Source: Diacronema lutheri
Lineage: Eukaryota; Haptophyta; Pavlovophyceae; Pavlovales; Pavlovaceae
DNA length: 49,419 nucleotides
Assembly (NCBI GenBank): GCA_019448385.1
Contig: JAGTXO010000094.1
Span: forward strand, 1 to 49,419
Direction of reading: 5' to 3'
The notes beneath the pieces were generated by a model. It did not search any database. It was not told the DNA's origin and was given only the letters and a program-made list of their open reading frames with translations. The translations under genes were made by a program, and so were the position numbers. Of the stretch, positions 1-9,522 are shown in pieces (the first letter of the stretch is position 1; the number at the start of each line of letters is the position of its first letter).

Positions 1-59
1 GGGATTGCGCCGAGAGCTGCTGCGAACGTTGCGTGTGCCCGAGAGATGGCGCGCAAAGC

Positions 60-238
60 GCACGCCCCCCCCCCTCTTCCTTTTCCCCTCTGACCCACCC
101 GCCACCCACCCCGCAGCGAGAGCGCGTGCCTGCGCCTTCATCTGCTGCCCCCCCCCCCCCCCCTTCCCTTTCCCCCTTTGCCTCTGACCCACCCGCCACC
201 CACCCCGCAGCGAGAGCGCGTGCCTGCGCCTTCATCTG

Positions 239-270
<32 letters not shown>

Positions 271-431
271 TCCCTTTCCCCTCTGACCCACCCGCCACCC
301 ACCCCGCAGCGAGAGCGCGTGCCTGCGCCTTCATCTGCTGCCCCCCCCCCCCCCCCCCCCCCCTTCCCTTTCCCCTCTGACCCACCCGCCACCCACCCCG
401 CAGCGAGAGCGCGTGCCTGCGCCTTCATCTG

Positions 432-463
<32 letters not shown>

Positions 464-530
464 TCCCTTTCCCCTCTGACCCACCCGCCACCCACCCCGC
501 AGCGAGAGCGCGTGCCTGCGCCTTCATCTG

Positions 531-563
<33 letters not shown>

Positions 564-747
564 TCCCTTTCCCCCTTCCCTTTCCCCCTTTGCCTCTGAC
601 CCACCCGCCACCCACCCCGCAGCGAGAGCGCGTGCCTGCGCCTTCATCTGCTGCCCCCCCCCCCCCCCCCCCCCCCCCCTTCCCTTTCCCCTCTGACCCA
701 CCCGCCACCCACCCCGCAGCGAGAGCGCGTGCCTGCGCCTTCATCTG

Positions 748-779
<32 letters not shown>

Positions 780-850
780 CTTCCCTTTCCCCCTTCCCTT
801 TCCCCCTTTGCCTCTGACCCACCCGCCACCCACCCCACAGCGAGAGCGCG
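60..850 (-). repeat. Minisatellite made of copies of the exon 2 end / intron 2 start
   Basis: Seven extra copies of a roughly 96-120 bp unit follow exon 2 of the adenosine kinase gene inside intron 2, near 112, 208, 304, 400, 498, 618 and 714. In sense orientation each unit holds a run of 20-40 G, then CAG, then the last 15 exon bases (CAGATGAAGGCGCAG), then the donor context GCACGCGCTCTCGCTG and a GGGTGGG-rich tail. The original copy at 824-870 differs by one base (CTGTGG instead of CTGCGG). Copies differ mainly in G-run length and in an inserted GGCAAAGGG segment. Confidence 0.9.
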
Positions 851-853
851 TGC

Positions 854-1155
854 CTGCGCCTTCATCTGCTCGCCAAAGGCGTCGCCCTTGCCGATGGAGC
901 CAATGAAGGCCGTCTTGCCCGCGCTCTCCGCGCCCGCTGCGCCGAGCATCCACTGCGCGACACGCACGGCGTTGAGTGTCGCACCGCCGGCGATGTACTG
1001 CGGAAAGGGGGGAGGAGGGGAAAGGGGGGGGGGGGGGGTTAAGGAGGGTTATGGGGAGGGGGAAGGGGAGGGAAGGGGGGGGGGGGGAAGGAATGCGCGA
1101 GGGAAGGTTGGTGCGGAGGAGGCGGGTTGACAGAAGGATGCGCTGGGAAGAGAAG

Positions 1156-1193
<38 letters not shown>

Positions 1194-1788
1194 TTCCCCC
1201 CCCCCTTTGCCAGAGCACCTGTTGCCAGGGCGTAATAAACCCGGGAAGAGAGGCAAGGCGGCAGGCCAATAGCGAGAGCGAGCGCACAGCCCATGGACGG
1301 CGCACTGGGGCGATGGCCGTGGACCGACGGGACTGACGAAGCGCCGTGTCCACCCACCCGTCAGTCCGGGTGGTGCGGGGTGGCCATCCGGACGCGTGCC
1401 CGGCCACGTCATCAGCGCACGCCGCTCCGCGCGGCTCGCGGATGTGGCGAGGCGCGGCCGAGCGCGCGCACGCGCGCGTGCGCCGAGCGCCGACGGTTGG
1501 TGGTTCCAATGCGACGCATGGCAGCGCTGCGACCGGCGCGCGCCCGACGCTGCTGCGGCCCCCGGGCGTGCGCGCGCCACGTTGGGCTCGCGCTGAGCGC
1601 ACGCGCGCGCGCGCGCGCACCTGCACGGGGTGGGTCTCGGCGAGCTTGGCGTAGAGGGACTTGTGCTTGTCCTCGGCCATGATGGCGTTGTTCAGCGTCA
1701 CGCCCCACTCATCGAGCACCGCCTGCTCGACCGTCGCCGAGATGTCGAGGAGCGGGTTGCCGAAGCCGAGGATCGCCGTGGGTGCCAT
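854..1788 (-). CDS. ADK: Adenosine kinase, 5' exons 1-2 (partial)
   Basis: A PfkB-family adenosine kinase, which makes AMP from adenosine and ATP in purine salvage. Exon 1 is 1788-1621 (56 codons) and starts MAPTAILGFGNPLLDISA, the family's N-terminal substrate-binding strand. Intron 1 (1620-998) starts GTGCGC and ends CCGCAG. Exon 2 is 997-854 (48 codons) and reads YIAGGATLNAVRVAQWML, then GKTAFIGSIGKGDAFGEQM, both classic adenosine kinase blocks. Exon 2 ends GCGCAG and is followed by GCACGC, so intron 2 has a GC donor. All phases are 0. The rest of the gene, including the catalytic Asp region, lies beyond position 1, past intron 2. In sense order intron 1 holds a G-tract (1205-1157) and then a C-tract (about 1100-1003). 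The gene is divergent from UDP-glucose pyrophosphorylase. The family is secure; the use of the GC donor is inferred. Confidence 0.9.
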
Positions 1789-2431
1789 TTCTTGCGCGCT
1801 CTTCTCCTCTGCGCGCGACCACGACGCCCGATTCCTCTCAACTTTAAATTTCAAACGCACGGGCGCGGCAGCGCTCGCCGACGGCAAGCGCGCGCGTGCG
1901 CGCGCGCAATGGCGCATGCATGGCCAAGTGGAGGCTGCCCGTGCGGACGACGCGCGCGCCACAACGCGCGCACCACGACGCGCGCGCGCGCGGGACGTCG
2001 CGCTGCGGCGAGCGGCGAGCGCGCGGGTACCGGCGTGCAGTTGCGCCGGATACGCGCAGCCGTCGTCAGCGACGGCGCACGGGGCCGCGCGTCCCGTACG
2101 GCTCGCGCTGCGTGGTGCAGCGCTCGTCGTCGGCCGCACGCCAGCCACGCCGCTCGCGCGCCGGGCGCGCGCGCTCGAGATCGGCCACCGGCCGTCTGTG
2201 CTCCGAGGCACGCGCGCGTCGGGCGCGCGGCTGGCGTTGAGGTTGCGCGGGCGGCGGCACACGGCTTTGGTGAGAGCGCGCGCGATCGACCGCCTCCGCC
2301 CGCCGCCGCGACCCTTGCCGCCCCATCTTCACCGGCCGCGTGGCGAAAGACCCGTCCGTCCGCCATGGCTCTGCTGCCCTAATTACTGATTACTCTATTC
2401 TCGCGCGCGCCTTGCCGCGCCGACTGCGGCG
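1789..2431. promoter_or_regulatory. Divergent intergenic region between adenosine kinase and UGPase
   Basis: This 643-bp stretch separates two divergent start codons, so it should hold both promoters and 5' UTRs. It is extremely GC-rich with many CGCG runs. The only AT-rich patch is near 1840-1858 (AACTTTAAATTTCAAACG), about 60 bp upstream of the adenosine kinase ATG, and a second small one is at 2380-2400 (TAATTACTGATTACTC), just before the UGPase ATG. No convincing TATA box was seen. Long open frames here look like GC-driven artefacts. Confidence 0.4.
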
Positions 2432-3693
2432 ATGGTCCCGTCGTGCGCGCTCATCACCGTGGCTCTTGCCTCAGCCGTTGGCTCGGCGCGGCTGTCGGAC
2501 GCGGCGGTCGCGCCCGCCGTGAGCACGCCCTTCCGCGCGCGCGCGCCACGCGCCTCCGTCCTCCTCGCCGCGCGCGGCGGCGCGGCGGACGCGCCGGCCG
2601 GCACGGGCGCGCTGCCCTTGTTCGAGGCCAAGATGCGCGGCGCCGGCCAGTCGGAGGCGGCGGTGCGCGCGTTCGGCGCGCAGTACGCCAAGCTGCTGCG
2701 TGGCGAGTCGGGCCTCATTCGCGAGGCCGACATCGAGCCCGTCGCGACGCTGCCGCACCTGTCGGACATTTCGGCCGACGGCGCGGCCGACGGCGGCGGC
2801 GGTGGCGGCGCGGCGGGCGCCGGCGCCGACGCTGGCGCGGCGCTGCTCGGCCAGACGGTGGTGCTCAAGCTGAACGGCGGGCTCGGCACGGGCATGGGCC
2901 TGCTCGGACCCAAGTCGCTGCTCAAAGTGCGCGAGGCGGCGGGCGCGGACGTCCGCGCCGACGGCGGCGGTGGCGGCGATGGCGGCGCGGCTGGCGGCAT
3001 CTGCTTCCTCGATCTGATCGTGCGGCAGCTCGGCGCGCTGAGCGCCGGCGTGGCGGGCGATGGCGGCCGCGCGAGCGGCGCGGGCCCGGGCGCCGCGCCG
3101 CGCCCGCCGCGTTTTCTTCTGCTCAACTCGGGCGCAACGGCCGTTGCGACCCGCGAGTACTTGTCGGTTTCGCACGGCATGCGAGAGGGCGGCGGTTGGC
3201 ACGAGCTCATGCAATCGATGGCGCCAAAGGCACGCGCGCGTGCGCGAGGGCATGGCGGCGGGGGTTGGCGGCAAGGTCGCAGGACGGATCACCCCCAATT
3301 CCACCCCTCCCCCAACTCCCCCCCCACCACCGCCAAGCACGAGGGCTTGGCGGCGGGGGTTGGCGTGCGCGGGCGGCGGGGGGGGGGGAGTTGGGGGGGG
3401 GGGGGGGGGGGGGAGTTAAGGGGGGGGGGGGGGGGGGGGAGTAAAGGGGGGGGGGGGGGGGGGGGGAGTTAAGGGGGGTAGGGGGTTGGGGGGAGGGCGC
3501 GCGCGCGCGTCGCGCTGGGTGCTGCGCGCGTCGCACGTGCGACCGCACCATCGCGCCCAGCCCCCCCTTCCCCCCCCCCCCCCTTCCCTCCCTCCCTCCC
3601 CCCCCCCCCCCCCCCTTCCCTCCCTCCCCCGCGCCCTCCCTTTGACCGTTTCAATCCCTTCCCCCCTTCCCCCCTTCCCCCCCCCCCCCCCCT

Positions 3694-3725
<32 letters not shown>

Positions 3726-5061
3726 CTTTACAGGTCGACGCCGCAACGCTCGAGCCCGCCACGGCTCCGGCGGGCACGTCCGCCATCGTGGCGCAGCAGC
3801 TCGAGTGGTACCCGCCTGGCCATGGCGACCTCTACTCAGCAATGGCGGCCGTGCCACTGGCCGCGTCTGCCACAAGTGGGAGGGGCGAGGGAGGCGCTGA
3901 TGGTGGCGGTGGTCACGGTGGGAACGGTGGTCACGGTGGTCACGGTGGGAACGGTGGGAACGGTGGGAACGGTGGTGACGGTGGCGTTGGCGGCGGCGGT
4001 GGAAGCGGTGGCGGCGAGGCGGGCGTGTCGGCGCTCGACGCTTTGATCGCCGACGGGTACCGTTACATGTTCGTTTCGAACGCGGACAATCTGGGCGCCA
4101 CATTGGACGTTACAATCCTCGCGCACTTTGCCGTAACGGGCAGCGCCTTCATGATGGAGGTGTGCGAACGGACGGAGTCGGACAAGAAGGGCGGGCACCT
4201 GGCGCAGCCGCGCTCGAAGGGGGGCGATGGTGGCGGCAGCAGCGGCGAGGGCGGCGAGGGCAGCGAGGGCGGGCACGATGGCGGCGGTGGGTGCGATGGC
4301 GGCCTGCTCCTGCGAGAGAGCGCCCAATGCTCCGAGGAGGACGAGGCATCCTTCCAGAACATTCGGAAGCACCGCTATTTTAATACCAACAACCTGTGGC
4401 TGCACCTGCCCTCGCTGCAGGCCGAGCTGCGCGCGCGCGGCGGCCTCCTCCCGCTGCCGCTCATTTTAAATCCAAAGGTGGCGCCGCCGCCTTACCCTGC
4501 GCACGCCGCCATCCGCCCTCTGACCCTCTGACCCTCTTGCCCTCTCCCCCCCCCCCCCCCCCCCCCCCCCCCCACACACACACACAACAAACCCGTCTGC
4601 AGACCCTCGACCCGCGCGACAAAAAGTCCGGCGCGGTCCTGCAGCTCGAGACGGCGATGGGCGCCGCCATCTCCGCCTTCGGCCCGGCGGCGCGCGCGCT
4701 CTGCGTGCCGCGCTCGCGCTTCTCCCCCGTCAAGACCTGCGCCGACCTCCTCGCCCTCCGCTCCGACTGTTACGTCCTCCTCGGTAACGGCGCGATCACC
4801 ATCTCACCTGACCGCGTGCCCGCCGGCGCGCCGCCGCCTGTGATCGAGCTTGACGGCCGTTACAAGCTCGTCGACGCCTTTGAAACGCTCGTGCCCCACG
4901 GCGCGCCCAGCCTGCTCGCGTGCGAGCGGCTGAGCGTGAAGGGCGCTGTCGCGTTTGATGCGGGCGTTGTCTTCCGCGGCCGGGTCGAGGTGGTGAATCG
5001 CGCGGTCGAGACGCGGCGACTGAGGGCGGGCGTGTACGAGGACACGACCGTTGAGCTGTAA
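2432..5061 (+). CDS. UGP: UTP--glucose-1-phosphate uridylyltransferase (UGPase)
   Basis: Makes UDP-glucose from UTP and glucose-1-phosphate for polysaccharide, glycolipid and storage-glucan synthesis. Three phase-0 exons, 2432-3229, 3734-4477 and 4603-5061, encode 666 aa. The nucleotide-binding loop LNGGLGTGMGLLGPKSLLKV is at residues about 148-167. PPGHGDLYSAM, YRYMFVSNADNLGATLD, MEVCERTESDKKGGHL, HRYFNTNNLW, ETAMGAAISAF and RSRFSPVKTCADLLALRSD follow in family order. The type resembles the UGPases of some bacteria and protists. Residues 1-50 (MVPSCALITVALASAVGSA, then Arg/Ala-rich) look like a signal plus transit peptide. Intron 1 has a GC donor (CCAAAG then GCACGC); intron 2 is GT-AG. Gly/His/Asn-rich inserts (3880-4020, 4210-4300) lengthen the protein. 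Tail-to-tail with the oxidoreductase at 5457-7061. Confidence 0.93.
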
Positions 5062-5456
5062 CGGGTTCTGAAACAGGCGGGAGGCAAGGGAGGGGGGGGG
5101 GGGGGGGCTGAGTGCGCTCGATTCAATACGAGTGTCCGGTCCGGTCATTTGTGCGACATGTCATTCGGGGGCCGAACGACACGCTGCCCCTGAGTGTGAG
5201 AGTGTGAGACGCTGTCTCTGTGTGAGCGTGTGACCGTGACGTGCCTGTCATGGCACCCGTCACTGTCGCAGTGTGGCCGAGTGAGGGGCTCAGGGCCAGG
5301 CCGCCAGGGCCACGTGACGACTGACGAGTGCACGTCGGGGGCTCCCCGAGCCAAGGGGGAGGGGAGGGATGGGCATGGCCGCATGCATCATGGCCGCAAG
5401 ATGGCAAGCGGGGATGGGGCATTGGCGAAGGGTTTCGTCACAAGTCACGAACCCCT
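5062..5456. other. Intergenic 3' region between convergent genes
   Basis: These 395 bp lie between the stop codons of the UGPase gene and the oxidoreductase gene. They hold a short G-run at 5091-5107 and a GT/GA-rich stretch at 5190-5235 (GTGTGAGAGTGTGAGACG). The short open frames have no recognisable product. No AATAAA-type signal is visible. Confidence 0.5.
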
Positions 5457-6019
5457 TCAGTTGCGCACGTTGCCGCCCACCGGCGCGCCCTTGTCCTTGG
5501 CCCACGACGTGCCCTTCACTGAGGAGATGCATGGCGCCTTGCGCAGGTGCGGCCAGTCGGAAGCGCTCACCTGAATAGGAAAGGGGGGGGGGGGGGGGGG
5601 GGGGGGAGAGGGGGGGGGAGAAGGCGGGAGGGGGGGAGGGCGGGGCGGGGCGGGGCGGTCGGCGTGTGACGCGCGCGCGCGGCGGACGGCTACGCGTGCG
5701 CGGCGCCGCGCACGTGAGCGCAGCCGGCAGTGCGGCGAAGCGTCATGCCCCCCCCCCCCTCGCCTCCCCGTCCACCGCGCGCTGGGCGCCCCCCGGTGTG
5801 CGCGCGGCGTACAGCGTCGAGGCAGAAGGCGGCGACGTCCGCGCGGGAGATGGAGCCGGCCTGGCCGTCGATCACGTTGATGATGCCGTTGGGCGGGTCG
5901 AGGGTGAGGCCGCCAGGGCGGACGAGCGTGAACTCGAGGGAGGCGCCTTTTTTGTGTTTTGTGTGTGTGTGTGGGGGGGGGGGGGGGGGGGGGGGCAAGC
6001 AGTTAGGGGAGGGCGGAGT

Positions 6020-6050
<31 letters not shown>

Positions 6051-6340
6051 GATAAGAACGCTTCCTTACCAGGTGCGTCGGCGCCGCCATTAAAAAGCGC
6101 CTCCTGCGCGTTCTTGTCTGCGAATATGGATTTCATCACCGTCATCATCAGCACCTTCTGCGAGGCCGCGGCGGGGGGGTGCGGGGGGGAGGGGAGGGGG
6201 GGGGGGGGGAAGCAGCAACAGGGAGGGCCGGCGTAACGGGCCAAAAGTGAGCGCGCGACCCCTCGATCGCAGCGCAGCGTCGCGCGCGCGCGTCGTTGCG
6301 CAGCCCCCCCCCCCCTTCCCCCCCGTGTTCCCTCCGCCCC

Positions 6341-6400
<60 letters not shown>

Positions 6401-7061
6401 TTGCCCCGTCCCTTTTACCCCGCCGGCAACGCGCAGCCACGCAGCCCGCCGCGCGCGCCACCGCCGCTTGGCCGCGCCGTACAAACATGAACGGCGCCTG
6501 CCCCTCCGAATCTCCCGCGCCAATGGACGTTACGACCGCGACGCGTTTCAGCCCACGCGCCTTCATCTCGGAGATGATGGCGGCTGTGCCGTCACGCAGC
6601 ATGGTCGGGCCGACGTCCGACGTGCGCCCGCCCAGCGCGACCACCACGCCACTCACGCCCTCGTCGCGCGCCGCGTCGAAGGCGGCGGCGACGTCAGCGC
6701 GGCTCGTCACGTCGCCCTTCACCGCGGTCAGCTTCGGATTGGCGAGACGCGCACCGGCGGCGGGGCCGCCCGAACCGGCTGGGACAGAGAGCTTGGACGG
6801 GTCGCGGCACAACGCCACCACCGACTCGCCGCGCTCGAGCGCCTGAAACGCCACCTCCGAGCCGACCCCGCCCGTCGCGCCAAAGACGACGAGCGTGCAC
6901 GCCGGCGCCGCGCGCGAACGCGCGCGCGCGCGCGCGCGAAGGGCGGCGGCGGCGGGCGCGCGACCGACGGCGGGTAGCGCGCGGTGCGCGAGCAGGCCCG
7001 AAGCCCGGCTCGCGCCCAGCGCGACGAGCGCCAGCTGCAGGAGGTGGAATGCGCGCGCCAT
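5457..7061 (-). CDS. NAD(P)-binding Rossmann (atypical SDR/NmrA-like) protein, probably plastid-targeted
   Basis: Four exons, 7061-6483, 6157-6070, 5946-5813 and 5570-5457, join in phase to 304 aa. Residues 1-25 (MARAFHLLQLALVALGASRA) form a signal-like segment, followed by an Arg/Ala-rich transit-like stretch. The Rossmann strand and nucleotide loop are VVFGATGGVGSEVAFQALE (about 58-76). RVAVVTSIGAGDS, then KVLMMTVMKSIFADKNAQE, LEFTLVRPGGLTLDP and the C-terminal SASDWPHLRKAPCISSVKG follow the order of plant chloroplast atypical SDRs. The substrate is unknown. Introns 1-3 start GTACGG, GTAAGG and GTACGC. The acceptor of intron 2 is an AAAAAAG rather than CAG, which is the least certain joint. 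Introns 1 and 3 have, in sense order, a G-tract and then a C-tract before the acceptor. Confidence 0.85.
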
Positions 7062-7185
7062 CTCTGAGCGTGCGTCCGACAATGAGCGTGACGGTCGGTG
7101 ACGGTGTCAAAATAATTTCAAATTTCAGCTCAGCAAAAATATATATTCATTACTATTCATATCCTAACGACGCTTACAGGCGGGT
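7062..7185 (-). promoter_or_regulatory. AT-rich promoter-like region of the oxidoreductase
   Basis: Directly upstream of the oxidoreductase ATG lies one of the few AT-rich patches in the window (7108-7170). In gene orientation it contains GAATATATATTTTTGC at about 7136-7151, a TATA-like element roughly 75-90 bp before the start codon. The assignment rests only on composition and position. Confidence 0.3.
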
Positions 7186-8873
7186 CAGCAGGAGGGGCGC
7201 GCACGGGGCCGAGGCTGGACAAACGGAGCGAGCGAAAGGGCGCACGCAACATCAGGCCGAAATCAGGGCGTCGACCCTGTGCACGCCGGCAGCGGGAACG
7301 GCCGGGATGGCAAGGACTATTCATATACTAACGACGCTTCCGACGGTCGTGCGCAGCGAGGCGCCAGGCGGAGCAGGCCCAAAGGCCCACACGCGCCTAG
7401 CCACCGCGCGCCGCCGCCCGCGCGCCGCCGCACCGGTGGCCGCCGTCAACCACACCACCGGCCGACGCGCACGCGCACGCCGAGGCCCGAAGATCGTCGG
7501 CGACGAACGCCACCCCCGAGCCGCCGCCTGCCACGTCGCCAAGCCGCCCGCCGCCGCTGCAGAGCGCGACGCCCGCCGCCAGCGAGCCGCCGCCCTCCCC
7601 GCCGCGTCGCCGCCCCCTGCCGCCGCCGCCAAGCGCACCGCCACCCGCCGCCAGCGTGGCAAGCGCCGCGATGCTGGCCGCGTGGCCGCGCACGCGCGCC
7701 CCGCCGCCCCCAAACCCACCGACCGGGGCGAAAAGTACGTTGTTCGCGGTGCCGGCGCAGTCGATGGGCAGGGGCGGCGGGGCGCGCGGAGCGCGGCCAT
7801 CGGAGCGCGAGGGCGCAGCCGTCGCAAGCAAAGGTTGCGTCGTAGAGAAGGCCACGCCGCCGTCGCTCGTGCGGCCGTGCGTGCGCGCCCCGCCACCCCC
7901 AAACCCACCGACCGGGGCGAAAAGTACGTTGTTCGCGGTGCCGGCGCAGTCGATGGGCAGGGGCGGCGGGGCGCGCGGAGCGCGGCCATCGGAGCGCGAG
8001 GGCGCAGCCGTCGCAAGCGAAGGTTTCGTCGTAGAGAAGGCCACGCCGCCGTCGCTCGTGCGGCCGTGCGCGCGCGCCCCGCCACCCCCAAACCCACCGA
8101 CCGGGGCGAAAAGTACGTTGTTCGCGGTGCCGGCGCAGTCGATGGGCAGGGGCGGCGGGGCGCGCGGAGCGCGGCCATCGGAGCGCGAGGGCGCAGCCGT
8201 CGCAAGCGAAGGTTTCGTCGTAGAGAAGGCCACGCCGCCGTCGCTCGTGCGGCCGTGCGCGCGCGCCCCGCCACCCCCAAACCCACCGACCGGGGCGAAA
8301 AGTACGTTGTTCGCGGTGCCGGCGCAGTCGATGGGCAGGGGCGGCGGGGCGCGCGGAGCGCGGCCATCGGAGCGCGAGGGCGCAGCCGTCGCAAGCGAAG
8401 GTTTCGTCGTAGAGAAGGCCACGCCGCCGTCGCTCGTGCGGCCGTGCGCGCGCGCCCCGCCACCCCCAAACCCACCGACCGGGGCGAAAAGTACGTTGTT
8501 CGCGGTGCCGGCGCAGTCGATGGGCAGGGGCGGCGGGGCGCGCGGAGCGCGGCCATCGGAGCGCGAGAGCGCAGCCGTCGCAAGCGAAGGTTTCGTCGTA
8601 GAGAAGGCCACGCCGCCGTCGCTCGTGCGGCCGTGCGTGCGCGCCCCGCCACCCCCAAACCCACCGACCGGGGCGAAAAGTACGTTGTTCGCGGTGCCGG
8701 CGCAGTCGATGGGCAGGGGCGGCGGGGCGCGCGGAGCGCGGCCATCAGAGCGCGGGTCAGCAGGGGGGGCGTGCACGGGGCCGAGGCTGGACAACCGGAG
8801 CGAGCGAAAGAGAGCGCGCGCGCAACGTCGGGCCGAAGTCAGGGCGTCGACCCTGTGCACGCCGGCAGCGGAG
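7184..8873. repeat. 1.7 kb unit bounded by about 115-bp direct repeats
   Basis: The stretch 7184-7303 (GGTCAGCAGGAGGGGCGCGC ... GTGCACGCCGGCAGCGGGAA) recurs with few changes at 8752-8873. Both copies share the blocks GGGGCCGAGGCTGGACAA, CGGAGCGAGCGAAAG and AGGGCGTCGACCCTGTGCAC. Both are in the same orientation and both are followed closely by ATTCATAT. The interior holds a 340-bp non-repetitive Arg/Ala/Pro-coding-like segment and the 189-bp array. The layout recalls short terminal direct repeats of a non-autonomous element, but no transposase or polymerase is present. Confidence 0.6.
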
Positions 8874-8887
8874 ATATTCATATTCAA
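7397..8887 (-). CDS. Possible protein with six 63-residue repeats (uncertain ORF)
   Basis: Of the four long frames crossing the 189-bp array, this minus-strand frame (496 codons) has the most protein-like composition. Each 63-residue unit contains PIDCAGTANNVLFAPVGGF followed by a Gly-rich spacer, then RTSDGGVAFSTTKPSLATAA. It includes Cys, Phe, Asn and Val that the Arg/Ala-rich alternatives lack. Against it: near-identity of units at the DNA level keeps all frames open, no known domain is recognised, and the start (MNMNISAAG) lies in the right-hand direct repeat. The alternative is that the array is non-coding. Confidence 0.25.
   Translation of the reverse strand: MNMNISAAGVHRVDALTSARRCARALFRSLRLSSLGPVHAPPADPRSDGRAPRAPPPLPIDCAGTANNVLFAPVGGFGGGGARTHGRTSDGGVAFSTTKPSLATAALSRSDGRAPRAPPPLPIDCAGTANNVLFAPVGGFGGGGARAHGRTSDGGVAFSTTKPSLATAAPSRSDGRAPRAPPPLPIDCAGTANNVLFAPVGGFGGGGARAHGRTSDGGVAFSTTKPSLATAAPSRSDGRAPRAPPPLPIDCAGTANNVLFAPVGGFGGGGARAHGRTSDGGVAFSTTKPSLATAAPSRSDGRAPRAPPPLPIDCAGTANNVLFAPVGGFGGGGARTHGRTSDGGVAFSTTQPLLATAAPSRSDGRAPRAPPPLPIDCAGTANNVLFAPVGGFGGGGARVRGHAASIAALATLAAGGGALGGGGRGRRRGGEGGGSLAAGVALCSGGGRLGDVAGGGSGVAFVADDLRASACACASAGGVVDGGHRCGGARAAARGG
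7694..8750. repeat. 189-bp tandem repeat, six copies
   Basis: The anchor GACCGGGGCGAAAAGTACG occurs at 7721, 7910, 8099, 8288, 8477 and 8666, exactly 189 bp apart. The last copy is cut where the flanking direct repeat resumes. Copies are almost identical; typical differences are GCGTGC versus GCGCGC and one GAGAGCG versus GAGGGCG. Because 189 is 63 x 3, open frames stay open in several phases on both strands. Confidence 0.95.
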
Positions 8888-8996
8888 CGTAGCGCGCAGG
8901 CGAGGATCGACGACATTGGTGGCTACTCGATTCCCCCGCAGCTGGTGCTGACCCCGCTGTCCTGACGTAAGCGCCGTTAGTATTCAAAAAGCAACG

Positions 8997-9517
8997 GGCC
9001 CCCGGCCAGCACGACCGGGGGCCCACAGCTGGGCTCGCCCAAACTGGGCTCGCCCAAACTGCGGCAGACGATGTGACCTCGTTTGCGTGACGCCGGCGGC
9101 CTGTGCCATCGGCGCAAGCTCCGAGCAGAGGGGACCGCACACCTAGTAGCGGCCTGTGCGCGACGCAGCCGCGCGCGCCTGTGCGCGCGCGATCCGCGGA
9201 CGCGGTAACCCAAGTGCCCGACCGCCCCGTGCACACGCACGGGGCGGATCGGCCCGACGGCCTGCTGCTGGAGGCAAGCAACTTGCCTCCGACAGCAGCG
9301 CCGCCGTACGGAGCGTGCCGGTCTGTGCGCCTTGCGGCGGTGTGGTGGTGCTTGCGCGAGCGCGCGTCGGCAACCGCGGTGCGTGGCGAGCGGAGGAGCT
9401 CGCCACGCGCGCGGCCGCGCGCGTAAGCTCGGGCGCGAGCGAGCGGCGAGGGGGCTGCGCCGCCGGACACGAGCGCGCGGTGCGCGCGCGCGCGCGCTCG
9501 TGTCCGGCGGCAGCCCC
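8997..9517 (-). ncRNA. Hairpin cluster 3' of the Fanzor-like ORF (candidate guide RNA or transposon end)
   Basis: Five strong inverted repeats lie in about 520 bp, directly after the stop codon of the Fanzor-like ORF. They are 8997-9024 (GGGCCCCCGG / CCGGGGGCCC), 9222-9247 (CCGCCCCGTGC / GCACGGGGCGG), 9262-9300 (stacked GCTGCTG and GGAGGCAAG stems), 9381-9408 (GCGTGGCGAGC / GCTCGCCACGC) and 9451-9517 (see next entry). A 16-bp direct repeat (CTGGGCTCGCCCAAA, twice) is at 9028-9060. In TnpB and Fanzor elements the guide RNA typically maps to the 3' end of the nuclease gene and the element's right end, which is why an RNA role is proposed. Transcription is not shown. Confidence 0.3.
9451..9517 (-). 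terminator. 27-bp-stem hairpin starting 5 bp after the Fanzor stop
   Basis: GGGGCTGC and CCGGACACGAGCGCGCG pair with CGCGCGCTCGTGTCCGG and GCAGCCCC, with a single two-base bulge. This makes a stem of about 27 bp around a short CG-rich loop. It begins 5 bp beyond the stop codon (9523-9525) of the minus-strand ORF. It could be a 3'-end processing or stability structure, part of a guide RNA scaffold, or a terminal inverted repeat. Confidence 0.5.
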
Positions 9518-9522
9518 GTCGC

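Noticed and set aside
1630-2389. Two overlapping plus frames of about 245 codons in the adenosine kinase/UGPase spacer
   Set aside because: Arg/Ala-rich composition without motifs, and antisense over exon 1 of adenosine kinase.
5581-5660. G-run region near 5581-5660 as a switch-like or recombination signal
   Set aside because: It is the C-rich pre-acceptor tract of the oxidoreductase's last intron read from the other strand.
7049-7700. The plus frame starting at 7049 as a gene upstream of the 189-bp array
   Set aside because: It begins inside the first exon region of the oxidoreductase on the opposite strand and runs through its promoter. The Arg-rich product has no recognisable feature.
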